Shown: piece after piece, positions 34,160 to 42,756 of the stretch | Position numbering within the stretch: the stretch's first letter is position 1 | Layout of the letters: every line of letters begins with the position of its first letter | Source: Planctomycetota bacterium | GTDB taxonomy: Bacteria; Planctomycetota; UBA1135; UBA2386 | DNA length: 64,000 bases | Assembly: GCA_021776805.1 (NCBI GenBank) | Contig: JAJFFD010000066.1 | Coordinates: forward strand, 1-64,000 | Direction of reading: 5' to 3' | Translations under genes and position numbers: made by a program | Notes under the pieces: generated by a model | The model's input: only the letters and a program-made list of their open reading frames with translations | Database searches by the model: none | Told to the model about the DNA's origin: nothing

Positions 34160-36106
34160 CTAGTCCACATCGACTGAGAATCTGTTCCGACCCCGGCTCT
34201 TGCTCGCATAGAGGGCCATGTCGGCCCGATTGACCAGGGCATCCGTCGATTCGTCGTCGGCACGCAAAGTGGCCAGTCCGATGGACACGGTGACTCCCAG
34301 GTTGCGATCCTTGCCAGCATCCTCCACCGCAACGAAGAGCCGCGTGGCGAGTATCGAGGCGTAGTCCGCCGAAGTGTCGGGCAGAACGACCAGGAATTCT
34401 TCGCCGCCATATCTGCAAACGATGTCCGACTTGCGAACCACCTTCTTCAGGACGCTGGCGGTCTTTCTCAGGGCTTGATCGCCGACCAGGTGACCATGGC
34501 GGTCGTTGATAGTCTTGAACTCATCCAGGTCGATCATCAGCACGGACAAGCTGCTGCCCTCGCGTTTGGCCCGGGCCATCTCGCGTTCGAGTGCATGCAA
34601 GCCGACGGCTCGATTCGCCAGGCGGGTCAGGGGATCGATAAGGGCGAAGCGCTGCGCGCGGATGCGCTCGAGGCGCATGCGTAGATTGTCCGCGAGGATG
34701 GATGCGGTGCCACCGAGTGCGGCAGCGTTGAGTCCGTCTTCTACGACCTTGATTGGGCGCCCGGTGATACTTCGGTCGAGAAGCAGAAAGGTCGGCATGT
34801 CGAACTCGGGATTGAGGGCGACGATGAGGGTCGAGTCCGCGCCGAGTAGATCCATGAGCCCGTTGGTGCGAATCTTGCGCCGCATGAGCTGCGGCTCGTC
34901 CTCGGTTAGGACGGCGCGCAGTACCTGTGCTTCCTCTTCGGTGGGTTTGAGGGTGGCAGGCATCAGTGGGCATGTGGATCGGTCTGCCTTTGCCTTGACC
35001 CAGCATTGGTTGCTTTCCTGGTTCCAGCGCACGAAGAAGGCCCTGTCGAAATCCAGGTAGCGCAGGGCCGCGGAAGTGGCGACGGTAACGATGCCTCGAT
35101 AGGTCGTGGACTTGCTGCAATGGAGCAGGCTGCCGATCAGTTCGGTCTGATGCCCCAGCGACCGACTGGAGTAGAGTCGTAGGTCCTCATAGCTCTCTGT
35201 CTGTTCCGGTTCGCCCTCTTCGAAGCTGCTGCTGATGCCACAGCTATCGAGGAGGTTGCGTATCTTGATGCGCAGATCACTGGCCAGAACGAGGCTTTCC
35301 TTGGTGACCGCCGAGAGAAGTAGGTTGCGGGTGAGGGAATCTCGATCTTCTGGATGGTTGAAGTCCGCAAGCTCAGCCAGGAGTTCAGCCGCACCGATTA
35401 GAGCTGATGGATTCTCCATGGTCAGCTCATGGGGATCCCGATCACCGCCGATTTGCGGCAGATTTGTAGTGACAATGGACTTCGGGAGACGCCATTGCTC
35501 GATCCACTGGGAGGCGGGCAGCTCGAAGGGCTCACCCCTGTCGTGCAGACCCAGGTAGTGGAGCCAGTACATGATGTCGTGGAGAAGGCCGCGGAGATAG
35601 GCGGCCTCTGGATCCATGACGCCACTGCTCTCGGCGAGAGCGCGAGCAGCGGCGGCTGTGGCCAGGCTATGCAGCCATAGCTCGCGGATGGCGCTGGTTC
35701 CGACGCTGCTCACCACCGGGGTGTCGAGGGCGCGCATGACCAGGCTGCGGCCCAGGCAGGAAACCAGATCCGAAATGGTGTTCAGCGGTCGATTCTGGAT
35801 ATTGACCTGACTCTGGGCCTGGCGGAGGCATCGCAGGGTGGTCAGTGGATCCAGGGAGAGGAGGTTGACCAGGTCCTCGTGGCTGCTGCCGAGGATGGGG
35901 CAGGTCCGGATCCGCCGGCGTAGATCCCGGATGGCCAGGATCGAGGGCAGGGACCGCAGTGGGTTGATGGTATCTGTCGCTTGCACGTTCAGCTGCTCGG
36001 GATGCACTTCCCTTGGATCGGAATTCGCAGCAAAGCGCTCAAGGGTTGTTCGGTTTGCCACAACCCTGTCGCCGAGCATTTCTGCACAGCTCAGATGAGG
36101 CGTCAT
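34160..36106 (-). CDS. HDOD-GGDEF signalling protein (diguanylate cyclase)
   Basis: A 648-residue soluble protein. An HDOD domain covers about 50-250 (LPSILAIRDLRRRI, LLSLDPLTTLRCLRQAQSQV, AAYLRGLLHDIMYWLHYLGL). A middle region (about 310-460) looks like a GAF-type sensor, and the C-terminus (about 480-648) is a GGDEF domain. The active-site loop is intact (GGEEF, 567-571), and the inhibitory RxxD sits five residues upstream (RKSD, 558-561). It should therefore make c-di-GMP with product inhibition. It is divergent from the sigma-factor gene over an 88-bp gap, which suggests shared control. Confidence 0.9.
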   Translation of the reverse strand: MTPHLSCAEMLGDRVVANRTTLERFAANSDPREVHPEQLNVQATDTINPLRSLPSILAIRDLRRRIRTCPILGSSHEDLVNLLSLDPLTTLRCLRQAQSQVNIQNRPLNTISDLVSCLGRSLVMRALDTPVVSSVGTSAIRELWLHSLATAAAARALAESSGVMDPEAAYLRGLLHDIMYWLHYLGLHDRGEPFELPASQWIEQWRLPKSIVTTNLPQIGGDRDPHELTMENPSALIGAAELLAELADFNHPEDRDSLTRNLLLSAVTKESLVLASDLRIKIRNLLDSCGISSSFEEGEPEQTESYEDLRLYSSRSLGHQTELIGSLLHCSKSTTYRGIVTVATSAALRYLDFDRAFFVRWNQESNQCWVKAKADRSTCPLMPATLKPTEEEAQVLRAVLTEDEPQLMRRKIRTNGLMDLLGADSTLIVALNPEFDMPTFLLLDRSITGRPIKVVEDGLNAAALGGTASILADNLRMRLERIRAQRFALIDPLTRLANRAVGLHALEREMARAKREGSSLSVLMIDLDEFKTINDRHGHLVGDQALRKTASVLKKVVRKSDIVCRYGGEEFLVVLPDTSADYASILATRLFVAVEDAGKDRNLGVTVSIGLATLRADDESTDALVNRADMALYASKSRGRNRFSVDVD

Positions 36107-36193
36107 AAGCGACTGTGCTATAGCAGCTTACAAAGCCGATTCTTTTTGGCGCCAAAACGCCCATGTGGCCTGGGTTTCGCATTCAGGTGGGTC

Positions 36194-36994
36194 ATGACCA
36201 GCCTCCTCGAACAGACGGCAATCTCCCGCAGCGGCCCTGACAAGGCTTCGACTGAGAATCGCTTCCGCGATCCGAGCTGCACAGCCCTGTCCTTCCTCGA
36301 GCGTCAGGGGTGCCCGGATCCTGGGAAGCAATTCGATCTGGATGCCAGCGACCGCTCGGCCTGGGAGTCTGCAATCTCCACCCAGCTGATGGATCTTTAC
36401 CGTCGCTCAGGCTCTGCGGAGGCATTCAACATGCTCATGGAGCAGAGTCGCCCTCAGCTCCTCCGTCGGGTGCGTTCCGGTTTGCGCTATTTGGCCGCCA
36501 ATCTGGACCCGGAGGAGGTTCTTCAGGATGCGTCGATCAACATCTATCGCTACCCGAAGAACTTCGATGGCCGGCGTCCTGGTGCCTTCCGTGCCTGGTC
36601 GGCGCGCATTATCGACAATGCGATCAGGCGTCAGCTGCGTGTTCATCGCAGTGGACCGGACACGACCCTCGTGCCCATGGAGATCTTGGCCTGTGAGGCA
36701 GATGTCAGGCAGCGGGAACCAAGTCGCCTGGTCATGGACCGGGAGGCTTGCGAGAAAGTCAGCAAGGCCATGGTCCTCTTCCTTGCGATCTACCTGGATG
36801 CTTACAGTTCTTTGAGTGAGCGCGAGCGCTTCGTGCTGCAGATGGTCGAGGTGCAGGACATGCGCTATGCGGAGCTCGCCAAGATCCTCGAGATTCGTCC
36901 CGAGGCCCTGAAGATGGTGGTCTTCAGAGCACGGCGCCGAATCCACGGCCGAATTCAGGCAGCGCTGGGCGACGGCATGCGCGCCGCCGCCTAG
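36194..36994 (+). CDS. RNA polymerase sigma-70 family (ECF-like) sigma factor
   Basis: A 266-residue sigma factor. Region 2 is visible as DPEEVLQDASINIYRYPKNF...RAWSARIIDNAIRRQLR; region 4 is LSERERFVLQMVEVQDMRYAELAKIL followed by the helix-turn-helix and RARRRIHGRI. An N-terminal extension of about 70 residues precedes region 2. The ATG at 36194 with AGGTGG upstream is taken as the start; the frame is open further up but overlaps the divergent gene. No anti-sigma factor or zinc-binding partner lies beside it. The neighbour across the divergent gap is the HDOD-GGDEF protein. Confidence 0.85.
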   Translation: MTSLLEQTAISRSGPDKASTENRFRDPSCTALSFLERQGCPDPGKQFDLDASDRSAWESAISTQLMDLYRRSGSAEAFNMLMEQSRPQLLRRVRSGLRYLAANLDPEEVLQDASINIYRYPKNFDGRRPGAFRAWSARIIDNAIRRQLRVHRSGPDTTLVPMEILACEADVRQREPSRLVMDREACEKVSKAMVLFLAIYLDAYSSLSERERFVLQMVEVQDMRYAELAKILEIRPEALKMVVFRARRRIHGRIQAALGDGMRAAA

Positions 36995-37001
36995 CGCTGG
37001 G

Positions 37002-38159
37002 CTAGAAGGCGCCCGCGAGCACTTGGAAGAAGGTGCCGACGGGTGCCGCCTCGCGAGCGTCTTCGACTGCCCGGCTCACCTGAGTGAGGATGCGGTCGAA
37101 ACTCCTGGTCCACTCCTCGTTGTAGATCAGGTTGGCGATCAGCCCGTTGCCTTCCCGTGCCTCGGTGATAATCGCCTCCACGTCTTCCACGATACTGACG
37201 AATTTGTCGCGGAGAGCGGCATCGGCGATGAGGGCGCCGACGATGCCGGCTTCCGGATCATTGGCCTTGGCGAAGACATCCCCAAAATTGACGATGGCCG
37301 CGTCGATGTTGTCTGCGGTCTCTGTGCTATTGATCAAGCGGGCGATGGTGCCGTCACCGGTGTCTATCTTGACCCCCACATTGCGGAAGCTCTCAATCGC
37401 CTGTTTGACGTTCTCGGCGGTTTCGGTGTCGTTGACGAGCATGCCGAGAGTGCCTTCGCCCTCGTCGATCTTGGCGGCGACACTGTCCACTCTGTTGATG
37501 GCAGAATCGATCGTCGCCCCCATTTCCGCGCTGTAGATCAGTCTGCCCAGGGGGCTCTCGCCTTTCTCCAGTTCCTCGAAGCTGCGACGAGCACTCTGTA
37601 CCGCAGCGTTGAGCTGATCGTAAAGCACCGAGTCCAGCAGGAGTTTGCCAAGACTCGAATCAGAAGAGTTGAGGTTGTCGACGGCGCTACGCAGACCGGT
37701 GACGATGGCATTGAAGTCCTCGCTGTTGACCATGTCGCCGAGGGCGTCGATGCCGTTCTTCTGAACTCTGCCGCGGAAGGGCAGGCCCAGGGGCCAGGTC
37801 TGTGGGGCCACGCCTGGGTCGATCTCGATACGCTTGGCGCCGAGCAGACTCGCATCCATGATCTTGATGTCCATGTCGGACTTCATCTCGAGTTCCTCGT
37901 CGAGCTCGAGGGTGACCGTGATCCGGTCTTCGGGCAGGCTGCTCTGCTGGTAGCGGATCTCCGAGACCTGTCCCCAGTTGTGGCCCAGGACATAGGTCTG
38001 ATCCCCGACTCGAAGTCCGGAAACGTCTCGGAAGAGCACTTGTATCTGTGGTCGAGCCTGCAGTGACAGGTCCGTCAGAGCCGTCGTTGCCCAAAGTAGG
38101 GTGGCCAAACCACCGAAGAAAACGATGCCTAGAAGGACGTCCTGTCTGCCTCGATTCAT
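37002..38159 (-). CDS. mlaD: MlaD/MCE-domain lipid-binding protein with repeated C-terminal region
   Basis: The substrate-binding subunit of an Mla-type phospholipid transporter. It has one N-terminal membrane helix (about 8-26), one MCE domain at about 35-120 (IQVLFRDVSGLRVGDQTYVL) and a long helical tail. The tail has about six imperfect repeats of 30-38 residues with the pattern G-x-G-x-[LI]-x-x-L-[IV] (for example GEGTLGMLVNDTETAENV and GDGTIARLINSTETADNI). It is the last gene of the lipoprotein-mlaE-mlaF-mlaD run; 46 bases separate it from mlaF. Confidence 0.88.
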   Translation of the reverse strand: MNRGRQDVLLGIVFFGGLATLLWATTALTDLSLQARPQIQVLFRDVSGLRVGDQTYVLGHNWGQVSEIRYQQSSLPEDRITVTLELDEELEMKSDMDIKIMDASLLGAKRIEIDPGVAPQTWPLGLPFRGRVQKNGIDALGDMVNSEDFNAIVTGLRSAVDNLNSSDSSLGKLLLDSVLYDQLNAAVQSARRSFEELEKGESPLGRLIYSAEMGATIDSAINRVDSVAAKIDEGEGTLGMLVNDTETAENVKQAIESFRNVGVKIDTGDGTIARLINSTETADNIDAAIVNFGDVFAKANDPEAGIVGALIADAALRDKFVSIVEDVEAIITEAREGNGLIANLIYNEEWTRSFDRILTQVSRAVEDAREAAPVGTFFQVLAGAF

Positions 38160-38205
38160 GCTCGTTCCTCGATTGTTATCTTAGCCGGGCTCGGATGCGC
38201 GATGC

Positions 38206-38934
38206 TCAGTCGGCGCCGCCGCCCATGAAGCTCCTTACCAAACCCGTCTCCGAGGCCTGCATCTCTGCGACGCTGCCTTCTTCCATGATGCGTCCCTCGT
38301 CGATGATCCCGATCCGGTCGCCGACTTCGAAGGCGCAGGCACGACTGTGGGTGACAACCAGTCCGGTTACTCCCAGTCGATCGCGGACCTCAGCGATCAG
38401 GCGGTGAATCTGTCCGGAGATAATCGGGTCAAGGCCAGCGTTGGGCTCGTCGTAGAGCACGTATTCTGGCTCGGTGATGAGGGCGCGCGCGATGCCTGTG
38501 CGCAGCCGCATGCCGCCTGAGATCTGCGCGGGAAGGCGTCCAGCGGCATGGTCCATGCCGACCATCTCGAGGACCTTCATGACCCGGTCCATGAGCTCAC
38601 TCTTGGCGAGCTTGCTGTGCTCGTTGAGGGGGAGGGCGACGTTCTCTGCGACGCTAAGCCAGTTCAGCAGGGCACCGCCCTGGAAGAGATAGCCCATTCT
38701 CTTGCGCAGGTCCTGCAGCTGGTCACGGGTCAAAGTGGCGATGTCATCGTTGTCGACCAGAACCTGGCCCGAATCCGGTTTGAAGATCCCGATTACGTGC
38801 TTGAGGGTGACGCTCTTGCCGATGCCTGATCGACCCATCAGTACGTAGTTCTCCCCTGCGCCGATCTTGAAGCTCATGCCGCGCAGAATCTCGTGACCAC
38901 CGAGGGTCTTGTGGACGTCGATGAGTTCGATCAA
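38206..38934 (-). CDS. mlaF: Mla-type ABC transporter ATP-binding protein
   Basis: The ATPase of the phospholipid transporter. Walker A is GRSGIGKSV. The signature motif reads QISGGMRLRTGIARAL, with Gln/Met after SGG, as in MlaF. Walker B is YVLYDEPNAGLDP, and the switch His is in VVTHSRACA. The start is TTG 38934, overlapping the mlaE stop by four bases (TTGA); the frame stays open further upstream but runs inside mlaE and lacks homology. Length 242 residues. Confidence 0.93.
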   Translation of the reverse strand: MIELIDVHKTLGGHEILRGMSFKIGAGENYVLMGRSGIGKSVTLKHVIGIFKPDSGQVLVDNDDIATLTRDQLQDLRKRMGYLFQGGALLNWLSVAENVALPLNEHSKLAKSELMDRVMKVLEMVGMDHAAGRLPAQISGGMRLRTGIARALITEPEYVLYDEPNAGLDPIISGQIHRLIAEVRDRLGVTGLVVTHSRACAFEVGDRIGIIDEGRIMEEGSVAEMQASETGLVRSFMGGGAD

Positions 38935-39731
38935 GTGTCGATGAGGAAGTAGAAGAACCAGGTGATGATGTAGCCGAAGATGATGATCAGAACGATCGAT
39001 GTCATGACCGCGTGCTGCACGGCGCGACCGACGCCCAGTGCCCCGCCGTCTGCCCGCAGGCCAGCGGCGCAGCTGACGGTCGAGATGGTGAAGCCGAAGA
39101 TGATCGACTTGAACAGGCCAACGTAGACATCCTTTGGCAGGATGTTCTCCTGGGCAAAGAGGGCGTTTTGCACCGAGACCCAATAGAAGAGCTGGCTCAC
39201 GTCCAGGTGGGTCTGTCCGACAATTGCTCCGCCGGCGATGCCGATGAGATTGCTGAACACGGTCAGCAAGGGGCACATGATGGTGAGGGCCACGACCCGA
39301 GGCAGGACCAGGTAGTTGGTTGGGTCGATCGACATGACGTCGAGGGCGGTTACCTCCTCGGAGACTTTCATGGTCCCGATCTCTGCCGCCATGGAGGATC
39401 CAACCATGGCGGCGAGGATGATCGATGTCATGAATGGGCCCATCTCCCGGCACATGGACAGGGAGGTGATGGTGCCGATCATCTCGGATTGCCCGAAGTT
39501 GCGGAGCTCGATGCCGGTCTGCAGGGCAAGAATCATCCCGGCAAATAGGGCGACCACCGCGGTCACTGGTAAGGCGCGCACGCCGGCGGCAAAGGCGTGA
39601 TCGAGGGTGAAGCGATAGCGACGGGGTAGGTAGAGAAGGGCGCCGAGGGTGCGGATCCCCAGGCCGAAGGTGTAACCTGCGGCGAGGACCGATTGGCGAG
39701 CATAGCTGCCGGTGTCAGCCAGAAAGCTCAT
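38931..39731 (-). CDS. mlaE: Mla-type ABC transporter permease
   Basis: A 266-residue permease with five to six membrane segments and the MlaE family motif region EIGTMKVSEEVTALDVMSID (about 145-164), followed by PTNYLVLPRVVAL. ATGA overlap with the preceding lipoprotein gene (39728-39731) and TTGA overlap with mlaF show tight coupling. The direction of lipid transport cannot be read from sequence. Confidence 0.93.
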   Translation of the reverse strand: MSFLADTGSYARQSVLAAGYTFGLGIRTLGALLYLPRRYRFTLDHAFAAGVRALPVTAVVALFAGMILALQTGIELRNFGQSEMIGTITSLSMCREMGPFMTSIILAAMVGSSMAAEIGTMKVSEEVTALDVMSIDPTNYLVLPRVVALTIMCPLLTVFSNLIGIAGGAIVGQTHLDVSQLFYWVSVQNALFAQENILPKDVYVGLFKSIIFGFTISTVSCAAGLRADGGALGVGRAVQHAVMTSIVLIIIFGYIITWFFYFLIDT

Positions 39732-41188
39732 CGCTCGCTGCCTCCAGCCTCAACTGGCGAAGCCGGCGTCTCTGCTGCGCCCCCGAACCAAATGGGAATG
39801 AACTGGAAGAGCCGGATCACGGAGCCTTCGCTATCCGATTCGTAGTTGAAGAGCAGTGGGACGCTGGCTTGCTTGCGTTCGCCCCTTGTCCGCGAGGTAT
39901 AGAGGTGTGCCGCCAGGTTGAAACTCTCATCATCCACGGCGCGCTTGCGCCCCTCGGCGATTGTCCAGAGCCAGGAATAGGCTGCGGTGGTGCCGCGATC
40001 GTTGCCGAGTCGCCATGGCCAGAGAGAGAATGCCCGCCATTCGCCTCTGCCGAGTTCGTCCTCGGTACTGCTGTACAGGGGCCAGACCCTGCGATGTCGG
40101 TCCTCGCTCCCGTCCTTACGTTCGCGGTCGATCTGCCAGTAGAAGGGCAAGAACCAGCTCTCCTTGTCGCTGCCGTTGGGGTCGTCATATTCGCGCAGCC
40201 AGATCAATGGCCATAGAAAGTTCCAGGCGCGCTGGTGCCCGGTGACAGTCTGAGCGACCAAGGGCCAGAACCACCACTGGAAGATCGGGTTCGATTCACG
40301 CCGGTCGTTGTTGTAGCGGAAGATGGGCCAAAACAGATCCAGATAGAAGAGTTGGTCCTGAATGCTGACCTTCTTGAAGAAGGGCCAGAGGAAGGTCCAG
40401 GCTGCGAGCTTCTGGCTCTCGCGGAAGCCATAGATGGGCCAAAAGAAGAACTGGGAGATCGGATCGCCCGAGTCCAATTCTTCAGTTCCCCAGCTGAAGA
40501 AGGGCCATAGAAAGGCGAAGCGGCGGTAGCTCGGGTCGACGGCGTAGGAATACAGGGGCAGGACCCGGTGCCACCAGCTGCCCTCGCCACCATGGCCGTA
40601 GCCGAGGAATGGCCAGATGAAGATGTTGCTTACGCGTTCGTCCTTTTCGAGACCCAGGTAGAAGGGGAAAAGGATGAACTGGAATCGCTCGTAGGTCAGG
40701 AAGTCCGGAAAATCGCCGTAGATCGGGAAGACTCCAAAGTAGTCCTCGCTTCCGTCTTCGCTGCTGCCGCCCCAGACAAACGGGAACAGGAAGTACCAGT
40801 CCTTGTCCCATTGATCCTGGTCATTGAGCCGAGTGTGTGAGCGCCATAGGGGGAATAGCCTGCTGTAGCTCTCTTCGCCATCGTCTCTGGTCATCCCCAG
40901 GGGCCAGATGAACTGCTGTTCGGTGACCCTGCGGCTGCCGCTGGGAACATCCTCTTCTTCTTCGAGGTAGCGGTAGAAGGGGCGGATGCGGAAGTCTACG
41001 CCGCCGCTTGGAGTCACCTCGTAGTGGAAGATCGGCCAAAGGAAGTCGAGTTCGGCGACATTGCCTTGCTCGTCCAGCCGCTGCCTGAAAATTGGCGAGA
41101 GGTTGAACTCGCTCGGCAGGAATGTGCAGGAGGTGAGGGTGCAGGCAGCAAGGAGCAGGCTCAGGTAAAGACCTGGCTGATTGCGCAT
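39728..41188 (-). CDS. Lipoprotein of tandem 'xWPF' repeats linked to Mla genes
   Basis: A 486-residue predicted lipoprotein: M1 to lipobox LAAC (C16) or LTSC (C21). The body contains at least eleven copies of a short motif, hydrophobic-x-W-P-hydrophobic (FLWPIF, FIWPLG, FIWPFL, FLWPFF, FFWPIY, FLWPLI). About eight more have WP changed to FP, LP or IP. They recur every 20-35 residues through almost the whole chain, separated by acidic, turn-rich stretches. The pattern suggests repeated aromatic-ended beta strands, possibly an outer-membrane barrel or fibre. The start at 41188 gives a proper signal peptide. It is translationally coupled to mlaE, so a role in lipid transport is inferred. I do not recognise a named family. 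Confidence 0.82.
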   Translation of the reverse strand: MRNQPGLYLSLLLAACTLTSCTFLPSEFNLSPIFRQRLDEQGNVAELDFLWPIFHYEVTPSGGVDFRIRPFYRYLEEEEDVPSGSRRVTEQQFIWPLGMTRDDGEESYSRLFPLWRSHTRLNDQDQWDKDWYFLFPFVWGGSSEDGSEDYFGVFPIYGDFPDFLTYERFQFILFPFYLGLEKDERVSNIFIWPFLGYGHGGEGSWWHRVLPLYSYAVDPSYRRFAFLWPFFSWGTEELDSGDPISQFFFWPIYGFRESQKLAAWTFLWPFFKKVSIQDQLFYLDLFWPIFRYNNDRRESNPIFQWWFWPLVAQTVTGHQRAWNFLWPLIWLREYDDPNGSDKESWFLPFYWQIDRERKDGSEDRHRRVWPLYSSTEDELGRGEWRAFSLWPWRLGNDRGTTAAYSWLWTIAEGRKRAVDDESFNLAAHLYTSRTRGERKQASVPLLFNYESDSEGSVIRLFQFIPIWFGGAAETPASPVEAGGSER

Positions 41189-41294
41189 TCCCGTGGATTG
41201 TCGTCGAGCGACCGAACCACCCATGGCGCAGAACCATACTCTAGCGACGAAGAAAGACCATCCTTCTCAGCACCAACTTGGGTACTCTCCCCGC

Positions 41295-42266
41295 ATGTCG
41301 CGCATCATGTCCGGAATCCAGCCGACTGGGAGCTTGCACATCGGCAACTATCTCGGTGCCTTGCTGAATTGGGTGCGCCTGCAGGAGGAGTATGAATGCT
41401 ATTTCTCCATCGTCGACTTGCATGCCTTGACCGCTCGCCCTGAGCCACAGGAACTTCGTTTGGCTGTGCGCGAGCTGGCGATTGGCGTCCTTGCCTCAGG
41501 AGTAGACCCGGAGCGTGCTGTTCTCTTCGTTCAGTCCCAGGTCCCGGAGCACAGCGAGCTTGCCTGGGTATTCAGCTGCATGACTCAGATGGGTGATCTC
41601 AATCGGATGACCCAGTTCAAGGACAAGTCCCAATTCCAGGCGGACAACATCAACGCCGGCCTCTTTACCTACCCAGTGCTGCAGGCGGCGGACATTCTCA
41701 TCTATCGAGCGGATCGAGTGCCGGTGGGGGAGGATCAGGTGCAACATCTCGAGCTGGCACGAGAGATCGTGCGTCGCTTCAACGGCATCTACGGGCAGAC
41801 CTTTCCCGAGCCAATAGTGGTGCCAGCGAAGGCTCCGCGAGTGATGGGATTGGATGGCGAAAGCAAAATGTCCAAGTCACGAGGCAACGAGATCGGACTC
41901 TTCGAAGAACCTGAAGAGACCATGAAGAAGCTGCGCGGTGCGAAGACTGATCCTCAGCGTCTGCGCCGCAACGATCCCGGCAGGCCGGAGATCTGCAATG
42001 TATTCAGCTACCATGGTTACTTCTCGGATGCTGCAACTTGCGAGCAGATTGCTGCTGACTGCAGATCCGCTAGCATCGGTTGCGTAGACTGCAAGCAGTC
42101 GCTTGCGGGCAATCTCGAGAAGGTCAAAGGACCTATTCGTGAGCGTGCCCAGGAGCTACGGGCGAATCAGGGTGCAATCGACGAGATCTTGAACGAAGGC
42201 GGTAACAGAGCGCGTGCGGTAGCCAAGGAGACCATGGACTTGGTCCGTGAGCGCGTCGGACTCTGA
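41295..42266 (+). CDS. trpS: Tryptophanyl-tRNA synthetase
   Basis: Charges tRNA-Trp. The class I signatures are intact: SGIQPTGSLHIGNYLGAL (HIGN) at the start and KMSKS near residue 194. Also visible are FSCMTQMGDLNRMTQFKDK and YPVLQAADILIYRADRVPVG. The frame is open upstream to 41181, but the family starts at MSRIMSGIQPTG, giving ATG 41295 (or the following ATG 41307). Length 323 residues. tRNA-Trp itself lies at 52094. Confidence 0.95.
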   Translation: MSRIMSGIQPTGSLHIGNYLGALLNWVRLQEEYECYFSIVDLHALTARPEPQELRLAVRELAIGVLASGVDPERAVLFVQSQVPEHSELAWVFSCMTQMGDLNRMTQFKDKSQFQADNINAGLFTYPVLQAADILIYRADRVPVGEDQVQHLELAREIVRRFNGIYGQTFPEPIVVPAKAPRVMGLDGESKMSKSRGNEIGLFEEPEETMKKLRGAKTDPQRLRRNDPGRPEICNVFSYHGYFSDAATCEQIAADCRSASIGCVDCKQSLAGNLEKVKGPIRERAQELRANQGAIDEILNEGGNRARAVAKETMDLVRERVGL

Positions 42267-42279
42267 CAGGGAGATAATC

Positions 42280-42756
42280 ATGAACAGGCTGCTCTTGCTC
42301 GTGCCAATATTCACCTTGACTGCCTGCGCCAGCCCAAAGCCAGCCACAGCCGAAGCGCTTGCAGCTGAAGAGAGCAGGATCATGTCGCCATTCATGGATG
42401 CGCAAACTCTCGTGGCCCGCTCCGTCCGCGTCCGGATGACTGCAAACTTCTACGACGAGTTTCTCGCGAGCAGAGTGGTGAAGCCGGCACACGAGGTCAC
42501 TCGCGAAGAGAGACCCGATGGTGGCACCAGCTATCACTATCGCGCGATCGAGCGTGAGCCGGTGATGATGTTTCAGATAGGCAAGACACAGATTGCCGCT
42601 GAGGAGGATCTCATCCTCGAGGTCCTTGGCGGCAGGCAGAACCTTACCCTCAGCGTGGACGCCGAGGCGGTGACCTTGGCAAATGAGAGTGGTCAGCAGA
42701 ACATGCGCAGTCTCAGAATTTCGGATGGGTCCTTCCGGCGTGATCCAGTGAGATGA
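42280..42756 (+). CDS. Small lipoprotein of unknown function
   Basis: 158 residues with lipobox LTAC (C14) after a short signal peptide. The mature part is a mixed alpha/beta chain (SYHYRAIEREPVMMFQIGKT, DLILEVLGGRQNLTLSVDAE) without a known motif. AGGGAG precedes the ATG by seven bases. It lies 13 bases after trpS, and its stop overlaps the next lipoprotein by ATGA, so the two are likely partners. I do not recognise the family. Confidence 0.75.
   Translation: MNRLLLLVPIFTLTACASPKPATAEALAAEESRIMSPFMDAQTLVARSVRVRMTANFYDEFLASRVVKPAHEVTREERPDGGTSYHYRAIEREPVMMFQIGKTQIAAEEDLILEVLGGRQNLTLSVDAEAVTLANESGQQNMRSLRISDGSFRRDPVR

Noticed and set aside
38935..39453. N-terminal extension of mlaF
   Set aside because: The extra residues lie in another frame of mlaE and show no ABC-transporter homology; TTG 38934 gives the normal start.
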